Shown: positions 36,123 to 50,857, counted from the first letter of the stretch. The stretch is 64,000 bases of DNA from Tethya wilhelma (GCA_964030475.1 CAXIPT010000001.1:20499672-20563671); one strand, 5' to 3'. Numbers and translations: made by a program. Notes: generated by a model from the letters alone, not told the origin.

Positions 36123-38190
36123 CTGCAATGTCCAAACTAAATCGAACTGCTACTCAACCGTTGATGGGGAGAAGATCGTCTCCTCTCTCCACCCTCACTG
36201 TCCTCATTCTCCTGGTGGGATCCCTCAGCCAGATGATGGGGGTTGTGTCGAGTGAGATGTTAAAGTTAGAGCCAAAATGTCAAGGCAGCCCTGCTGTGAG
36301 TTACTGAAAAATATTACCTTCAGTCTGTCATGTATCATATTATAAGCAAAGTTTTGTCTGTCCGTGTGTCCGTCCGTCCGTGTGTTACGGAGGGTCACCG
36401 GAAGTAATGCGACCTCGAACTAAAAGCTGCTTTTTCTCTGGACTGTGGAGAACACAAGCTATGAAAAGTGTACCTAGACAGCTAGCTTAGATAGTGCTAG
36501 CCTAGGATAGAATCACAAGCGCTATAAGTATGGCTGACTGTTTTTGAGATCGCTGACAAGGCTTACCAGTGGCATCTGTATCCGACAAAGAAGGGTGATA
36601 GAGCAGCCAATCTTTCACAAAAGAAGCGTAGCAAGGGAAGAGCTTTCGCTTCTTAGGAGTCTGCTTCTCTGTTGCTGTACACGAAATGCAGCTATCCAGA
36701 TAACGAGTTTCTTTGCCAGTTGATTACAAAAATGGCGGAAGTCGGAAAAGGGTCGTCTGTGACGTCACGTAGCTAGGTAAAATGCTGAGCTGGCCAAATT
36801 GCATCATGAGGAGCAATGCATGCATACAATGCAGCATGGTTACCTTTTATGCAGATACCTGTGCTTGCATGCATCTAGCAGTAAACATTAGTATACTTTA
36901 TACACATGCAAGGAGCGTGGCGAGCGAAGCGAGCCACACTCCTTGTATATAATAATAATACGTCCATCTCCTGTACACATGCACTGCAAACTGACTCCAT
37001 GACATTGTGTATGTGTCCACTGTCCATTGTATTATGTAATTATTGCTCAGCCTGAGGTTGTTTGGCCATAATAATATGCAAGAGTGGTTATCCCATGAAG
37101 ATTTGAAATTCATGATTTGCACACAGAACTCTTTCACACATGCCCCTGAACATATATAATAGTGAACCCATTGCCCATTTACAATAAGGTTCCCTTGACC
37201 AAGCAACTTCGTTATAAAAAATTTATGTGTAGCCACATGTGACTATCCATGTACCTTTTTGGTCTGCAAGGGGCCCTATAAGATTATTCAATAGTTGATA
37301 TGTTTGGTAATTCTAATGAGCCTTTGTTTCAAGTGTTTCATCTTTGACCAAAGTATCTCTAGCAACGTTAGAAAGAGTGAGGTCCCTTTTGAGCATCAAC
37401 CTGCAAACGCCCATGGCTAATGGTCATCTATTCATTCTGTAATAGGTTCACATGCTATGGGAACGTGCATGTATGCATGTGTTATGCATTGTGATGTCTG
37501 CATGGTGAGACCTCTACCTTTGATATGCATGTGGCTATAGAGTGCAATCCAAAACTTTTTAGTGTTTGAGGCTCCTTTCTGGACGTTAGGATAATAATAT
37601 TAGAATTGTTTGTAATGTTTCACATGCCTCAACAGATATATCGGCAATCATCATCATATCTTATGTAGGTATAGCAATAATTTCATCTGTCTACTTTTTC
37701 AAAGGTTGAAATACTGAACTGGAATTTTAAAGAGTAAATAAGTAGTGTATTTCCATTTCCCCCCATCCAAGTATAATATCATTAGTCATAACTTAGCTGC
37801 TACACCATATGGTAAGCCTACGCATGCTATGCCACATTTGTCGTGTATAAGCAAACAATGACTAATAATAGTTAAGCATTTGTTTTTTATTGATACAAAG
37901 GAGGCTGTCTATAATATGTGCACATGTGTAGGCTGGTATTCACTAGGATGTATGAGTAGTCAAATGTCTGGTATTCACCCTAACTGAGCTAGCTATGTGG
38001 TAAGAAATTTCAAATTTTCATGAAATGGATGTAAATGTACATGGTTTCCCCTATAGGTTACATGCATGGAGATTACAGCCATGTAGCTCTAATGTTTGTA
38101 CAAGCTCAGACTTCTATAGATGTACCAATACTGGGGGTGGGTTTCCTCTATAGGTTTAGAATTATTCTAAAGGTAAATTTTCATGTGAGA

Positions 38191-38240
<50 letters not shown>

Positions 38241-39572
38241 CTCACTCTCATACATTATTGCTCCATGTACTAGTACAATAATCATATTAACCCTATTGCT
38301 TCTTGCTCTATGTATTAACACACACAGAATTCTTACCTCTGGAGAGTAGAAAGCACCCCTCCTGTGTATCTTTTTGGAACGATGCACGTCCCTTACACCA
38401 AGCTCTGGGACGACATCCCCGAAAATGCAAAAGTTGCGTTTGGGTCAAGCCAGGACCTGTGTGTGGAGCTACGACTCTCCGATCCTAACACGCTGAATGA
38501 GCTGGCCAGCTGTCAGACGCTGCCTGGCGAGGAGACTCTGGAGAGGGTTCTTTCAGAGGAGATGAGGGAAAGGATTGATGCATACCTGAAGAGAATACAA
38601 CAGGTGTTGCCGAGCTGGTTGGCGAGCTCTGGAAGCTCACTGTTGTTCTCGGGAAGCATTGAATTTCAGAGGTGAGCTTTATTTTGTTTTGGAAGATATA
38701 GACTATAATGTAGAAGTTGGACTGCATTCATAAATGCTTGGTTTTCTAATCAAATTGTGCCTAAGTGCTTCGACAAATCGGGTAATACTCGTTTAACCAG
38801 CTATGATGCATGTAATGCAGCCACATGCATGCGTGTGCACACTCAGAACTTATTACATTACACAATGAGCACTGGTATGTGTATGTATTGATGCACCGTA
38901 AATGATATCTGCCTCTTCAAATCTCTCCAATTTCAATTAATTAGAGGGACTTCCTCTTTGCCTTTTATTGTGTCAATTCATATGACTACACATGTATCTT
39001 AACGAGCTCATCCTGTAGCTGTTGCATAAGTTTCCACTTAATCACTTTTCACTTTATTTCATTAGCTCAATTAGAGGCAGTGTGGTCTTAATTGTGGCCT
39101 ATACAACCAACTCCTCCCCTATTTAGAAGGCTTGTCATTAATTAAGTAGGCTAGTATGGCATATTGTATTCTCTTCAATTTTTCGTCAGCTGTATTGCGA
39201 GTGTGTGTTATGGTTTTGTATGTACTTCCTGTATCGGCAATTTGACCTGTTAAGTGTTCTATTTATAGGAAGTGGAGAACGCAATGTGATTATTGTGCAT
39301 GTAATTTCACGCTGTGCAGTACGGTAGATGTGATTAGATCTATGTATGCGAACACAGAGAGTATTATATTATGGTTTTTTGAATGCATACATGTGACTTG
39401 CGCATACACACATATGTACCCTCTCTCTACATACCCTCACAGCTTCACACACACACAATGCTTACCTTCAAATCGTCATACCCTCACACCCTCACACCTT
39501 CACACCTTCACTCCAAACCCATACCATCCCACTATCTCATATCCTCACATCCTCACACCCTCACACTTACAC

Positions 39573-39649
<77 letters not shown>

Positions 39650-39650
39650 N

Positions 39651-39694
<44 letters not shown>

Positions 39695-39914
39695 CGCCGG
39701 CTCTTTGAAGCAATGACCCACAACTGGCAGAGAAAGCGGCCCATCTGGATCCTCCTCATGCTGGGCTCTCTCACAGAGGAGAACATCCGTCTCAGGAACA
39801 TTCCCCTGCTTGATCTCTTCTTGGACAATGCTGCCGAGGGTCTGGGGAAGAGGGTCCAGGCTATAGAGTCACCACGAGATCAGTGCAAGCCGTTGAACAA
39901 GCTGGAAAACAGTC

Positions 39915-39963
<49 letters not shown>

Positions 39964-42125
39964 TAACCAGTTTATAATCTATAACTCCATTACGGGATGG
40001 CATGATACATTTAGAATGACATGCAACCCAACATGGAATAAATTTACATTCAGTCACTAGGTGTAGTCTCTGGGACATAAAGAAAGAATTTTCCCTTCCC
40101 CACTTCGAAAATTTCTCACACATACCAACACACTCTGCTTGGTAACAGCTGCATGCACTTACAGCTATATAGCTTATTTGAAGTTATCAACAACTGTTGC
40201 ATGTGTGCATGTATAAATAGACATGAGAGAGTATGTGCATTCGTGTACGTATGTAGCAAAGGTTAAATGGGATGGAGTTATAAGTATATAGTGTAAAGTA
40301 GCTGTGACTCTTGGTAAAATTTAAGACATTTTATTTAAAAATAAATTTGATTTTTTTTCTTTGATTCTTTTCTCTGCTAAACATGCCTATTTTCTTGGGT
40401 AATATTTTTATAATGGTGATTTAATTAATCTTTAATTAATAATCTTTCACCGAGATTAATACATCTCTTTAGACTAGCCAGTGACTGTGTGCCCTTTGCA
40501 ACAAAAAGGTCAAAAGTTCAAATCAAGGGTGAATCCAATAGTTCACCAATGAACATTCCAGATCATTAATGCCTCTCATAACTCAGCCCGTCGGTCTCAC
40601 ATATTGCCCTTGGAATGTCATGTTTCACTTAGCTATGCCGCCTGGATCACATCGTATGGTTTGACACATACACATGTATGTATGTATGTATGTCAGTCAA
40701 CTTGTAACAAATACATCTACATTCTTGTCATAGTGAAAAGCATTATGATTACGCATTAGAATATAAACATTGTTGTCAAAACAATAATAGCTTAGGTTTT
40801 AGCAACAGTGCCACTTTGTGCTTGCTCTCAGCTGTGTGGGATTGGTTCTCGTGCCATTTTGTTTGGTGATCTGTAGTTTTACGAATTCAATCGAACACTA
40901 AGGCTTTTGTTGAAGCCTTGTTTTTAGCTTGTAAAGTGCTTGGTTGGGTATCCGAGTGATGTAACTAATTAAAATTCCTCAAATTTTTGGGATATTTTGA
41001 TCGGATTTCAGACGGCTTGGACCCTCGTAATGTTATTAGGTAGTGATTCATAGTGTATATTGTACAAATTCAATACTGTGTGACTGTTTCAGCGTATTTA
41101 TAGTGTAGGTTTTGCTTTGTGTGTCAATTTGGCTGACATTATTTTGTGTTTATCTACTTAGAGTGCTATTAGCTAGCTGCTCAAATTACACTTAGTTTAT
41201 TTACACCCAATAAACAAATGGAGCTTTTTATTTATAAGTTAAATGTATTAAATTAAACACCTTCACATGAAAATAGCTATGGTTTGGTGTTCCCAGGAGT
41301 TCAAAATTACTCTAGTGTTGTTTAGTATTGTTTGATGAGCTGTGGTTCAGTTAATTAGAATTCCTTGCATCTTTTGTGAAGGCCTCTGTTTACCCATTGG
41401 TCAGTGGTCATTGTGTACTCTGACCTCTATACATTAGTCCCAAAAAATATAAAATTAATTTTTATATCTGATTCTCAGGGACCTTTAGCCTCCCCTCACA
41501 CACCCTCTATCCTCACACCCTCACACCCTCACATCCTCACCCCCTCACACCCTCACACCCTCATACTCAAACACACAAACACACACACATTCTCTTATGT
41601 ATACAGCAATTCACAGAGATATGCTGTAACTAGCTCAGGCCAAATGCATAATTGCACACACACATACAAAATTAAGCATCAATTTTCAATTCTGTTACCC
41701 AATATGAATATACACCATACACCTGTGGAATCCCATAGCATAACATAATGTGAGAAGATTTTCATTCAATGGCATCCTTAATACCAGCATTAACCTCTCC
41801 ATTCAAAACACCTCTGTGGAAAGTTTTGAGCCAATTATTCTCAATTAGTTGTCGTAAATGGACTGTTTACCACATGCAAAGATGAGACAACTGCTTCCGC
41901 CAGATCTGATTCTTTTCAAACATGTCCAGTCAAAACGTTATAGATGTGTTTACATGATTTGGTGGTCTTGATGCCAGATTTTTGAGTAATGTAGACACTG
42001 TATGAATGATCCAATGATTTATGTACATAATGTGCTATACATTATTTATTTGTTCTAAATATTTTATTATGGTGGGAAGGAATGTCTTTGTGTCTATGTA
42101 CGCAGGTGGACTAGTCTGCTAAGCT

Positions 42126-42206
<81 letters not shown>

Positions 42207-43233
42207 GTCTCTCTCTCTAGGTCGAACTAGCACTTCAGGTACAACTCGACTACTTGGAGTCACTCCTTGACGACTCTGCAGCTGACAAAGTCTCCATTGA
42301 AAAGAACATCGAGACCTACTGCTGTGGAGATTTCACCAGCCTGGTCACAAACACGCCCCTGCTGCCCCTCCCACCTTTGGAAAATGTGACGGCCACCTCC
42401 CCCAATCTCACGGAGGGACAATTGGAGAGCCTCAAAGAGATGGAGAGCTTCCTTTGGAACCAGATGGTGGTGAGGAGGAACAGGAAGATGACCAAGAGCA
42501 TCAACGCACTCTTGAAGAGTGACAGAAACATCACGTACTTCTTTGCACTCGGAGCAGGTGAGTGTGTGTCAATTTTTTTTTTTTTTTTTCTTTCCTCCCA
42601 AGCTACTGNACCCTCTATCCTCACACCCTCACACCCTCACATCCTCACCCCCTCACACCCTCACACCCTCATACTCAAACACACAAACACACACACATTC
42701 TCTTATGTATACAGCAATTCACAGAGATATGCTGTAACTAGCTCAGGCCAAATGCATAATTGCACACACACATACAAAATTAAGCATCAATTTTCAATTC
42801 TGTTACCCAATATGAATATACACCATACACCTGTGGAATCCCATAGCATAACATAATGTGAGAAGATTTTCATTCAATGGCATCCTTAATACCAGCATTA
42901 ACCTCTCCATTCAAAACACCTCTGTGGAAAGTTTTGAGCCAATTATTCTCAATTAGTTGTCGTAAATGGACTGTTTACCACATGCAAAGATGAGACAACT
43001 GCTTCCGCCAGATCTGATTCTTTTCAAACATGTCCAGTCAAAACGTTATAGATGTGTTTACATGATTTGGTGGTCTTGATGCCAGATTTTTGAGTAATGT
43101 AGACACTGTATGAATGATCCAATGATTTATGTACATAATGTGCTATACATTATTTATTTGTTCTAAATATTTTATTATGGTGGGAAGGAATGTCTTTGTG
43201 TCTATGTACGCAGGTGGACTAGTCTGCTAAGCT

Positions 43234-43296
<63 letters not shown>

Positions 43297-46200
43297 GTCT
43301 CTCTCTCTAGGTCGAACTAGCACTTCAGGTACAACTCGACTACTTGGAGTCACTCCTTGACGACTCTGCAGCTGACAAAGTCTCCATTGAAAAGAACATC
43401 GAGACCTACTGCTGTGGAGATTTCACCAGCCTGGTCACAAACACGCCCCTGCTGCCCCTCCCACCTTTGGAAAATGTGACGGCCACCTCCCCCAATCTCA
43501 CGGAGGGACAATTGGAGAGCCTCAAAGAGATGGAGAGCTTCCTTTGGAACCAGATGGTGGTGAGGAGGAACAGGAAGATGACCAAGAGCATCAACGCACT
43601 CTTGAAGAGTGACAGAAACATCACGTACTTCTTTGCACTCGGAGCAGGTGAGTGTGTGTCAATTTTTTTTTTTTTTTTTCCTTTCCTCCCAAGCTACTGA
43701 GTTTGGTTTGTATATCCTTTCTTGTTTATTGAAGATATAAAAAAAAAAAAAAAAAATAGAAAAACAAAACAGTTTCTTTTGTAGGTTGTTTTTTTTTAAG
43801 AGAACTTTATATCCTAGCTAATTTTTTTCCCCTGTAAGATTTATTGTCGGCCTGTTCGCCCATGGGACATAGTCTTTCCCCTGAGGTGCCGTTAGATAAT
43901 AGTCTACATCTCCATCCATCCAGACATATAATTTGTCTATGAAAACAAGGATTGCTAGGCAATGGTAAATTAGACACCTTTTAGAGTGGTTCAGACACAC
44001 ACGTACACGCACACACACATACATGCACTTACACTCCTCCTTTGCAGACACATGCACACATACACTTGTATTAAATCGACACCTCCTCATGAATATTCAC
44101 GAGCATTTGGGGAGAAATTTTCATAAGGTTGTCCGTAATAATTATTACAGTGCTAATGACATTAGAATAATCAAGTCTGTGACCAGACTAGAGGCCAATT
44201 GATGTTTGTGTGGGGCAAATTAGCAATGGGATCAATAATGCCTATACATTTGTACTAGCTGTATACTGTTAGTACACTCAGGCTGGCAGGGTTTAGCTAT
44301 TGTAACACCATTGCAGTTCTCCTCTCTTTTTTTCATGTGTTATTTGATTAGCCAGTGTCTCCAAAACACTACCACTCCTTGCCAAGAGCATTGCATGTGA
44401 ATTGTACATGTATAGTGCCTTAAATTGTTCCAAAGCTACTGATATTGGATGGAAGAATGGTACATCAGATTCTGTATTCAAAATGCTGTCCCATTCACAC
44501 ATATATAGCTGCATGAGCTTGAATTCTAGTCTTTTGCGTTATGTGATAAAACTTTACCTCTAACTTTTTTTTTCACAACCACCATCAGCAGCAGCAGCAT
44601 TATTATAAGTTACTTAGCAAAAATATCACCCTCAGACAACCTAAGTACATGTGCGTTGCCATGGTTACATAATATGTACAATGTATGTACAATGTATGTA
44701 CATGTATGTATGTATGTGTCAATTCATTCGCCCAGTCAACCACGACTGGGACAGTTGATATCACTCTTTAAAGTACATGTTCTCAAGCTCTAGAAGAGTG
44801 GACATGGAAGGCAAAAGAAAAACCAGCAAGCCTTTCACTAGTCCTGTAGCTATATCCTATCAATTAACTCAAGCTGATAAGGGAACCTCAGTGTGTAATG
44901 ACATTGAAACCTGATACTCCTCCAGGTGTCTACCGGATTGTGTCACAAGACATGCTGCTATTGCTGGATGCTTGTGAAAACTATGTTTTTGTGATAGTTC
45001 TCAAGATCATGTGGTTTAAGAAATTCTATGTTTTTGTCTGTTTGGCTCTTCGTTCGAAGGTTTATTTCTGGCTTCATGCTCTTGTCGTGTAGTTGTGTGC
45101 ATGTTGTGGAGTATATTATACGTAGTGGTTGGTGTAGTAGCATTCCTAGGGGTAATTGAGGTGGTCACGTGACGCTCATGTGATGCTTCTTGAGAGTATG
45201 TGGTGTGCTCTGTGGCATGTTTATCGTCATGCACTGTGTACTACCTATATACAATCTTTACAATCACATCAGATCAAAGACTTAATCCTAGCTTCATGGT
45301 TTTTCTCAAGTTTAGGCCGAGGTCATGATATTATGGGAGACCTTAACTTAAATTCACTAGATATAGGTTTTAGCTCAGTTAAATTAATCAGTGTTTTACT
45401 GAATGTAAACGCAGACATTTTGGTGGCAATAAAATCAAATTTTCCCCTTTTTTGTCTTTTAGAACTTTAAAGATAATCTCTCCTTTGATCTTTGCCTTTG
45501 AAGAATGGTGATTTATCTCTTGCTGCAGCTGTTGCGATATTACATTCCAATTACCAGTCGAAATAGCATCAACATCATGTCATCAATGGGATGATAATGG
45601 CGTACATGTGTTGCGTACGGTTACTAAGCAACTCCAAAAACATAAGAAATTGCTCTCTAATAACCGTCGATTATTATCATAGAACAAATAATTAAATTGC
45701 ACAACTTAAGTGTTCTTGTTGGTAATCTTAGAGAGTGGTTGATTGGGAAATTAATCATTTTGTCAATATTGTTGTTAGCATATATTTAACGTTCTGGAAG
45801 AGCTCTAAATCTATTGCATATAATGTTTTAGTAAGTATGTCATGCACAGAATCAATATTATGTGTCAGCCAAACTGTGGCTCATGCACACACTGCATGCC
45901 ATTTGTTAAAATTTCAAAATCAACACTAATTTCAGCCATCGCCCCTGCAAATCAAACTCATGCTTATAATTACTCACTGCCATATGGATCCAGCTATTGC
46001 TGCTATTTATAGTAGTCTAGTGTGTACTCTACTCATTTTACTACGTACTCCAAGCTGAGTTTTATTGATCAATGAAATATCTCTTCCTTCAGACCTTATA
46101 TTAACTAATTGGCCTTAAACTTTCAGACGAAGATCGTTTAAAGACTTGAGTATTTCTCACAGGTCTCCTGGAGTAGTTATAAGATCAGAGCTAGACTTAG

Positions 46201-47833
46201 CAGAGTAACCTGTAGGCTGTTTCCCAGGCTCTCTCCTTTGTCACTGATGTGTATATTTGTAGGCTGGTTTACAGATGTTTCGGCACATCACATGTTACAA
46301 ACCTGCCTACAAAATAAAATATTAGGGAGTTTCTTGTTACGTAACTTTGTGTAAGTTGAACAGTAACTGAGGTTAATTAACTCACACATTCTACATGCGT
46401 TGGTGAACCACCTCATGTTGTAATTTAACAGAATAACTGATTATGTTAATGTAGTGGCTGGGGATAGTGTGTATAAAGGACTGATGTAAAGGTGTGTTCA
46501 TCGATTGCCACAATTGCTCTATTAGCTCTGCACATGTGCGAATATCCAATAATAATTATTATGATCCAGCATATGCATATATTATGCAAATGTGCTGGTG
46601 TGTGCCTTAATGTAATAATTATTGTACTTCAGTACAATTAACCTTTTAGAGCTATGGGATGATCTGGTACCCTAATATAACATGTGTGTGTGTGGGTGGG
46701 TGGTGTGGGTATATATCAGGGTCACAGAGGGGAGAGAAAGAGCCCTGAGGCTTTTAGGAAGTCTGCCAAGAGATGAGCTGTTGTGAGTCTAGCTCTTGCT
46801 GCCACAACTGCATCTGTGTGTGGTGTTGGAGAAAATAGTTGTGTGTGTGCTTTTTAAAAACTTTACTGACCACAACATTGTAATAATGATGCCAATCATA
46901 GCTACTCTTAAAAATATTATCAGGCCAGCTTAGCTTATTATTATTATTATTTTATGTAAAATTGTTATAAGAGGCAGCTTAGCTAAGAGCCATGCAAGAG
47001 TATAGACTTACAATTGTTGTGCTGATGAAATTATCGGTGATATCACGTGACTCAACTGTCTGTGTGTTAAACACACACATTGACAGCTGTGCATGAGGTC
47101 AGCTACATGCATACATAGCCTAGCCTAACCTAGCCTAGCCAGCCACTAGCTGTTAAGGATGGACACACAGATAATAGACCCAATGCCTAATAATGCCATT
47201 GTCACCAATTTTTGTTGCCTAGGCATGACATGTACTGACCAGTTCACCACATTTCCTGGCCCCAGTTGTATCGGTGTAATTTGAGAAGATTCGGCATGTA
47301 GATATGGAGGTTGCAGGTGTGCATAGAGGTCAGGCTAGCAGATGGACTGAAAGGGCTCCTTACAAACCTCTACATGCACAGACTTTTGTGATTTTTGTGT
47401 GCTTGCACCAAAAGCGATAATACTAGAGCATTGTTCTTGTGTACAAGTGCTATACAATGTGACTGTGTTTCATTTGAGCTAGACAGTGTGGTTGACTTAA
47501 GGCCAATATGTAGCACACGTGTGTTATGCAATGTTACGCAATCTCTATTTGTATATACATAACCATGCATGTGTATCTACTCATACACACAAACAGTCGT
47601 TACTTTTTGTGACCACTTGATCCATACTCACATGATGTGTGCACACACACACATACAATAGGTCATTATCTCAGTGAAAAGAACGTGGTCTATAGATTAA
47701 GAAAGAAGGGCTACAACATCCAACACATTCCTTCTGACCAACTCATTGACGGGTAAGTCTCTTCTTTCCCCTGTCCATACACACCCTCACACCCTCACAC
47801 TAGCTGTCACAACCTCACATATGCATACATGTG

Positions 47834-47879
<46 letters not shown>

Positions 47880-47884
47880 NTCTC

Positions 47885-47924
<40 letters not shown>

Positions 47925-48508
47925 GCTCTCTCTCTCGATCACTCTCACACACACACACACACACACACACACTCCCTATATGCCTATGAAAAGAAAACAG
48001 CTATAAATATTCTTTCCTTAATTTCAATATCTTTCACACCTCTAGAGCATCCAATAACCTTGTACCCATTTTAAACCATTAGGCGTAAACACAGCAAATT
48101 ATCCCATGGTGGGAAACACCAACTACACGACACTTTGGTCTCCTTGTTAGTGCGATTGATCCTATCAGTAGCAATAGGCTGGGATAGAAGGTTTTAGAGG
48201 GATTATAAAATTCAAATTAGAGTTGGGTGCGTGGTATATTGCTCATCTGCCTTTTTAGCTTTTGTTCACATGCATTCGCATAGCGTGCTTGCCTCTTGTC
48301 ACGTACACTCACATTTATACTCTCTCTCGATCTTTCTATTGTTATACAAGTTCCATTGACAGTGTGTCTATAGTCAAAACATTTGTTATTGGTTTACTAC
48401 TCATCTTGGAAGGCATTGTGTGCCATTTTATACCACCAGTAACCATGGTACCATGTGCTAGCTATTAGGATGACTATAGAGCATGCAGCTGTAGACAACA
48501 TGACTGAG

Positions 48509-48562
<54 letters not shown>

Positions 48563-49910
48563 ATTAGTTAATTCAACTAAGCCTGCCAATAGGATAATAG
48601 TCTCACTAAACATTCTACTCAGGCCTTCCAACTTGTATAATTTTCACAAACTACATTCTATGTTAAGCTATTTTATGAGAAAGTCCTGGGTATATGCGTA
48701 TGCAAGGCTAATTTTCACAAGCATCTATGTGCCTTAATTCCAGCATAATTATAATTATATTTACAATTCATAAGTTACTAAGTTACGCCATATTTCATGA
48801 GGATATCCTTGAATATTACGAGGCTATAGTACACATACATGTACACTGTAAGATGTGTGGTGTATACAAACCATACTAGAGAGTATCATGTGTTGGGTAG
48901 ACTGGTAGTTGTGTGGCGAGCAATTATGGTGGAATTGATGGAGTATACAATCTTTAGTGGTGGTACCAGTTTAGAGCAATTTGTGGTCGTCTTTGTGAGT
49001 AGTACTCAACCAGTGGCACTAGTTCACATGCAAACGAGCGCACGAATGTTTGTATGAACACTCCGAGAGCTGTAATTTCATTGTGTGAGCTAAATTGGTC
49101 CATGTCGCACACACACCTGTTGTATAACAATGTCATGCAAACCCACTACTTGCTCCCTGGCTACTCATATACATCAAATTCAAAATAATAATTATTATTA
49201 CCAAGTTGCAAAGCTATGTAAAATTTACCGACTAAAATTATTATTCACATACATACATGCATACATACATACATACACACACAGTCCTCCACTTCCCTGT
49301 AACATCAAGCAACTTGGAGATCCGGACTCCGTCCCAAAGATCATGCCGATCGAAGAAGATAGAGCTGAAACAGAGCCCGAGGTCCAAATACCAGTGGAAA
49401 GGCCCACGGTTGATCCTAAAAGATTAGCCCTGATCTGGAGTAAATACATCAACATGCCGTAAGTTAAGACTCTTGCACAATACATTCTTTTGTTGGTATA
49501 AGAATTGTTTATACTTGCTTGTGGTCAAACTGTTAGAAATTGTACATTTAATATTGCCGACCCTTTACCATTTGATACTTGTTCCATCTTCCAGATCACC
49601 CCAGACCTCCACTACTACACCCAAGAATTATGATAGTGGAATTAAAGACATTCGTGAGAGAAGTACCTTTGACTTGCACTCAGACAAAGAAGACTACCTT
49701 AGTCTATCACAATCTTCATCCTCGACAGATGATTTCTGGTTAGAGGAGGTTTCAGAACTTTATAAGCCATTTCAGTCATTGACAGGTAGTAGAAGCAGTA
49801 CTTCACAGAGTTCCTCTGCTCCCAGCAGTATTCACAGATACTCCTCACTCAGCAACTATTTAACTTTGTTATGCATTACTCTATTGGTTTTGCTGGTCCA
49901 TTTTGTATAG
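36123..49910 (+). CDS. TRABD2: TIKI-family metalloprotease (TRABD2-like)
   Basis: TIKI proteins are membrane-tethered TraB-domain proteases that inactivate Wnt by trimming its N-terminus. Coding exons: 36128 to about 36299 (signal peptide, LSTLTVLILLVGSLSQMMG), 38350-38671 (VYLFGTMHVPYTKLWDDIPE), 39694-39916 (FEAMTHNWQRKRPIWILLML), 43311-43647 or its twin 42221-42557 (ETYCCGDF .. NITYFFALGAG), 47662-47752 (HYLSEKNVVYRLRKKGYNIQ), 49285-49458 and 49595-49910 (Ser-rich stalk, then hydrophobic C-terminus YLTLLCITLLVLLVHFV). The paired metal-site motifs GTMH and GAGH are intact. One exon-4 copy gives 544 residues. The first junction is unresolved: the good donor at 36296 is out of phase, a weak one at 36300 fits, and an exon for the family's LNSFLW segment was not found. 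The C-terminus suggests a GPI or transmembrane anchor. Confidence 0.88.
36340..36950 (+). mobile_element. Putative terminal-hairpin repeat element in TIKI intron
   Basis: It starts with a TGTCCGTGTGTCCGTCCGTC tract (about 36358) and finishes with a hairpin at 36909-36945 (CAAGGAGCGTGGC pairing with GCCACACTCCTTG, one mismatch, loop GAGCGAAGCGA). The style (CTGT/CCGT tract plus CG-rich terminal hairpin) resembles 27843-28558, but the two tracts lie at opposite ends and the sequences differ, so it may be another family. The boundaries are inferred. Confidence 0.45.
38195..38239. repeat. (CA)n microsatellite in TIKI intron
   Basis: Pure CA run 110 bp before exon 2. The remainder of 36951-38349 is AT-rich intron without visible genes. 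Confidence 0.9.
39480..39693. repeat. CACCCT minisatellite plus (CA)n with N, abutting TIKI exon 3
   Basis: TCACACCCT-like units (39480-39570) run into a CA repeat interrupted by N (39650) and ending in CAG/T at 39694, the acceptor of exon 3. A GT repeat (39917-39957) begins at the donor on the other side of the exon, so the exon is framed by complementary CA and GT tracts. Confidence 0.9.
40000..41490. other. TIKI intron sequence without recognised features
   Basis: AT-rich intron; a short TATG run near 40677 and nothing coding. Confidence 0.6.
41503..42608 (+). repeat. TRABD2: Duplicated contig end carrying TIKI exon 4 (first copy)
   Basis: About 1.1 kb, from CCCTCTATCCTCACACCCTC through a CT repeat (42126-42200) and exon 4 (42221-42557) to CTCCCAAGCTACTG, recurs after the N at 42609 as 42610 to about 43700. 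The copies look identical apart from the length of the CT run and a one-base change at the T run. Two contig ends overlapping without being merged is the simplest explanation. Confidence 0.85.
42610..43700 (+). repeat. TRABD2: Duplicated contig end carrying TIKI exon 4 (second copy)
   Basis: Second copy of the block, with exon 4 at 43311-43647 behind a shorter CT repeat. Both exon copies have 337 bases and identical splice sites. Using both in one mRNA would add 337 nt, shift the frame and duplicate the domain, so only one should be counted. Confidence 0.85.
43735..47661. other. TIKI intron 4
   Basis: A poly-A run (43739-43756), TATG/TGTACA repeats near 44690-44720 and AT-rich sequence. Short reading frames have no coding character. 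No gene recognised. Confidence 0.6.
47835..47972. repeat. (CT)n / (CA)n compound microsatellite with N
   Basis: CT repeat interrupted by N at 47880, then CA repeat, just after TIKI exon 5 and a TCACACCC minisatellite at 47780-47800. A further CA run lies at 48513-48560. Confidence 0.9.
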
Positions 49911-50857
49911 ATTTTCACAATATCCTTGTTTTATATTATAATCAATTTTATTATTGTTATTGATCATGCATGTTTGTTTGTTTTTTGTTTTTTTCTCACA
50001 AAATACATGTATTAAATATTATTATCTATTGTATTTACGACTTCTCAGTCGATAATGAAAGAGAAAAGAGTTATTTTTTGTCAAGAATTCACTCCAAATT
50101 ATTATTATTATTACTGTAGTATAATATTATTATAGCAAATTACTTTGATTGAAATTATTTCTGTTGTGAGACTTATTATGTGCAGGCACTGATCATGATT
50201 AAGATAATATTACATTCACATTAATTAATAATGATTGGAATTCAAAATTGTCACCGTCAACACTTTCCCCATGGATGGATGATCGCGATGTACGTGCAGT
50301 TGTGATAGAGCAACTTAATTGGTAAAACTGCTGCTCTCCAGAATTTGTATCAGTATGGCTGGATGGTGAAGGTGGTTTTACAGCGCATGGATGGCATATA
50401 TAATATGCATGTGGATCAAGTCATGGAGTCATGCTATATAGGGACCTGGGGACGAGGCTAGAGTCATACAATATTTTGTATGTACATGTCTTCAAGTGTG
50501 TGCCATAATTTATTACTGTGCATGCTTTATACCAGGAGCATATGAGTGCTCATATAAGCTCCAACCTGTTTATATGTATTTATATGTGGGACTATATAAT
50601 TATTGCCAATTTATTGGGTGTTCCCCATCTGAGGCTTATCAAGGAGTTCAAAAGAAAGAATGTCTTTATCATGCGGAGCTACTACACACGTTCATGATTG
50701 CATGACATTATATGATAGAAGCAATTAGTGCCAGTACCAGTTATCATGGTTCGTGTCACATGTCACTGTGCATCCAATGAGTGTAAAATTCCAGACGTCC
50801 ACATGTGTTTCCAATGACAACAAATAGCTACACAAGAAGACACACTGATTGTAAAGT
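49911..50857. other. Intergenic: TIKI 3' flank to Ig-gene promoter
   Basis: TIKI 3' UTR with a possible ATTAAA signal near 50011, then AT-rich sequence. No gene visible. Confidence 0.5.

Noticed and set aside
38035..38190. TIKI exon ending VGFLYRFRIILK at 38187/GTAAAT
   Set aside because: It superficially resembles the family's SFLW segment, but its phase (0) does not fit the next exon, which needs one extra base.
39383..40060. 225-residue ORF
   Set aside because: It is mostly CA/GT repeat (HTHTHT, VCVCVC); only 39694-39916 within it is coding, as TIKI exon 3.
47829..48074. SLSLSL-rich ORF
   Set aside because: Pure CT/CA microsatellite translation.
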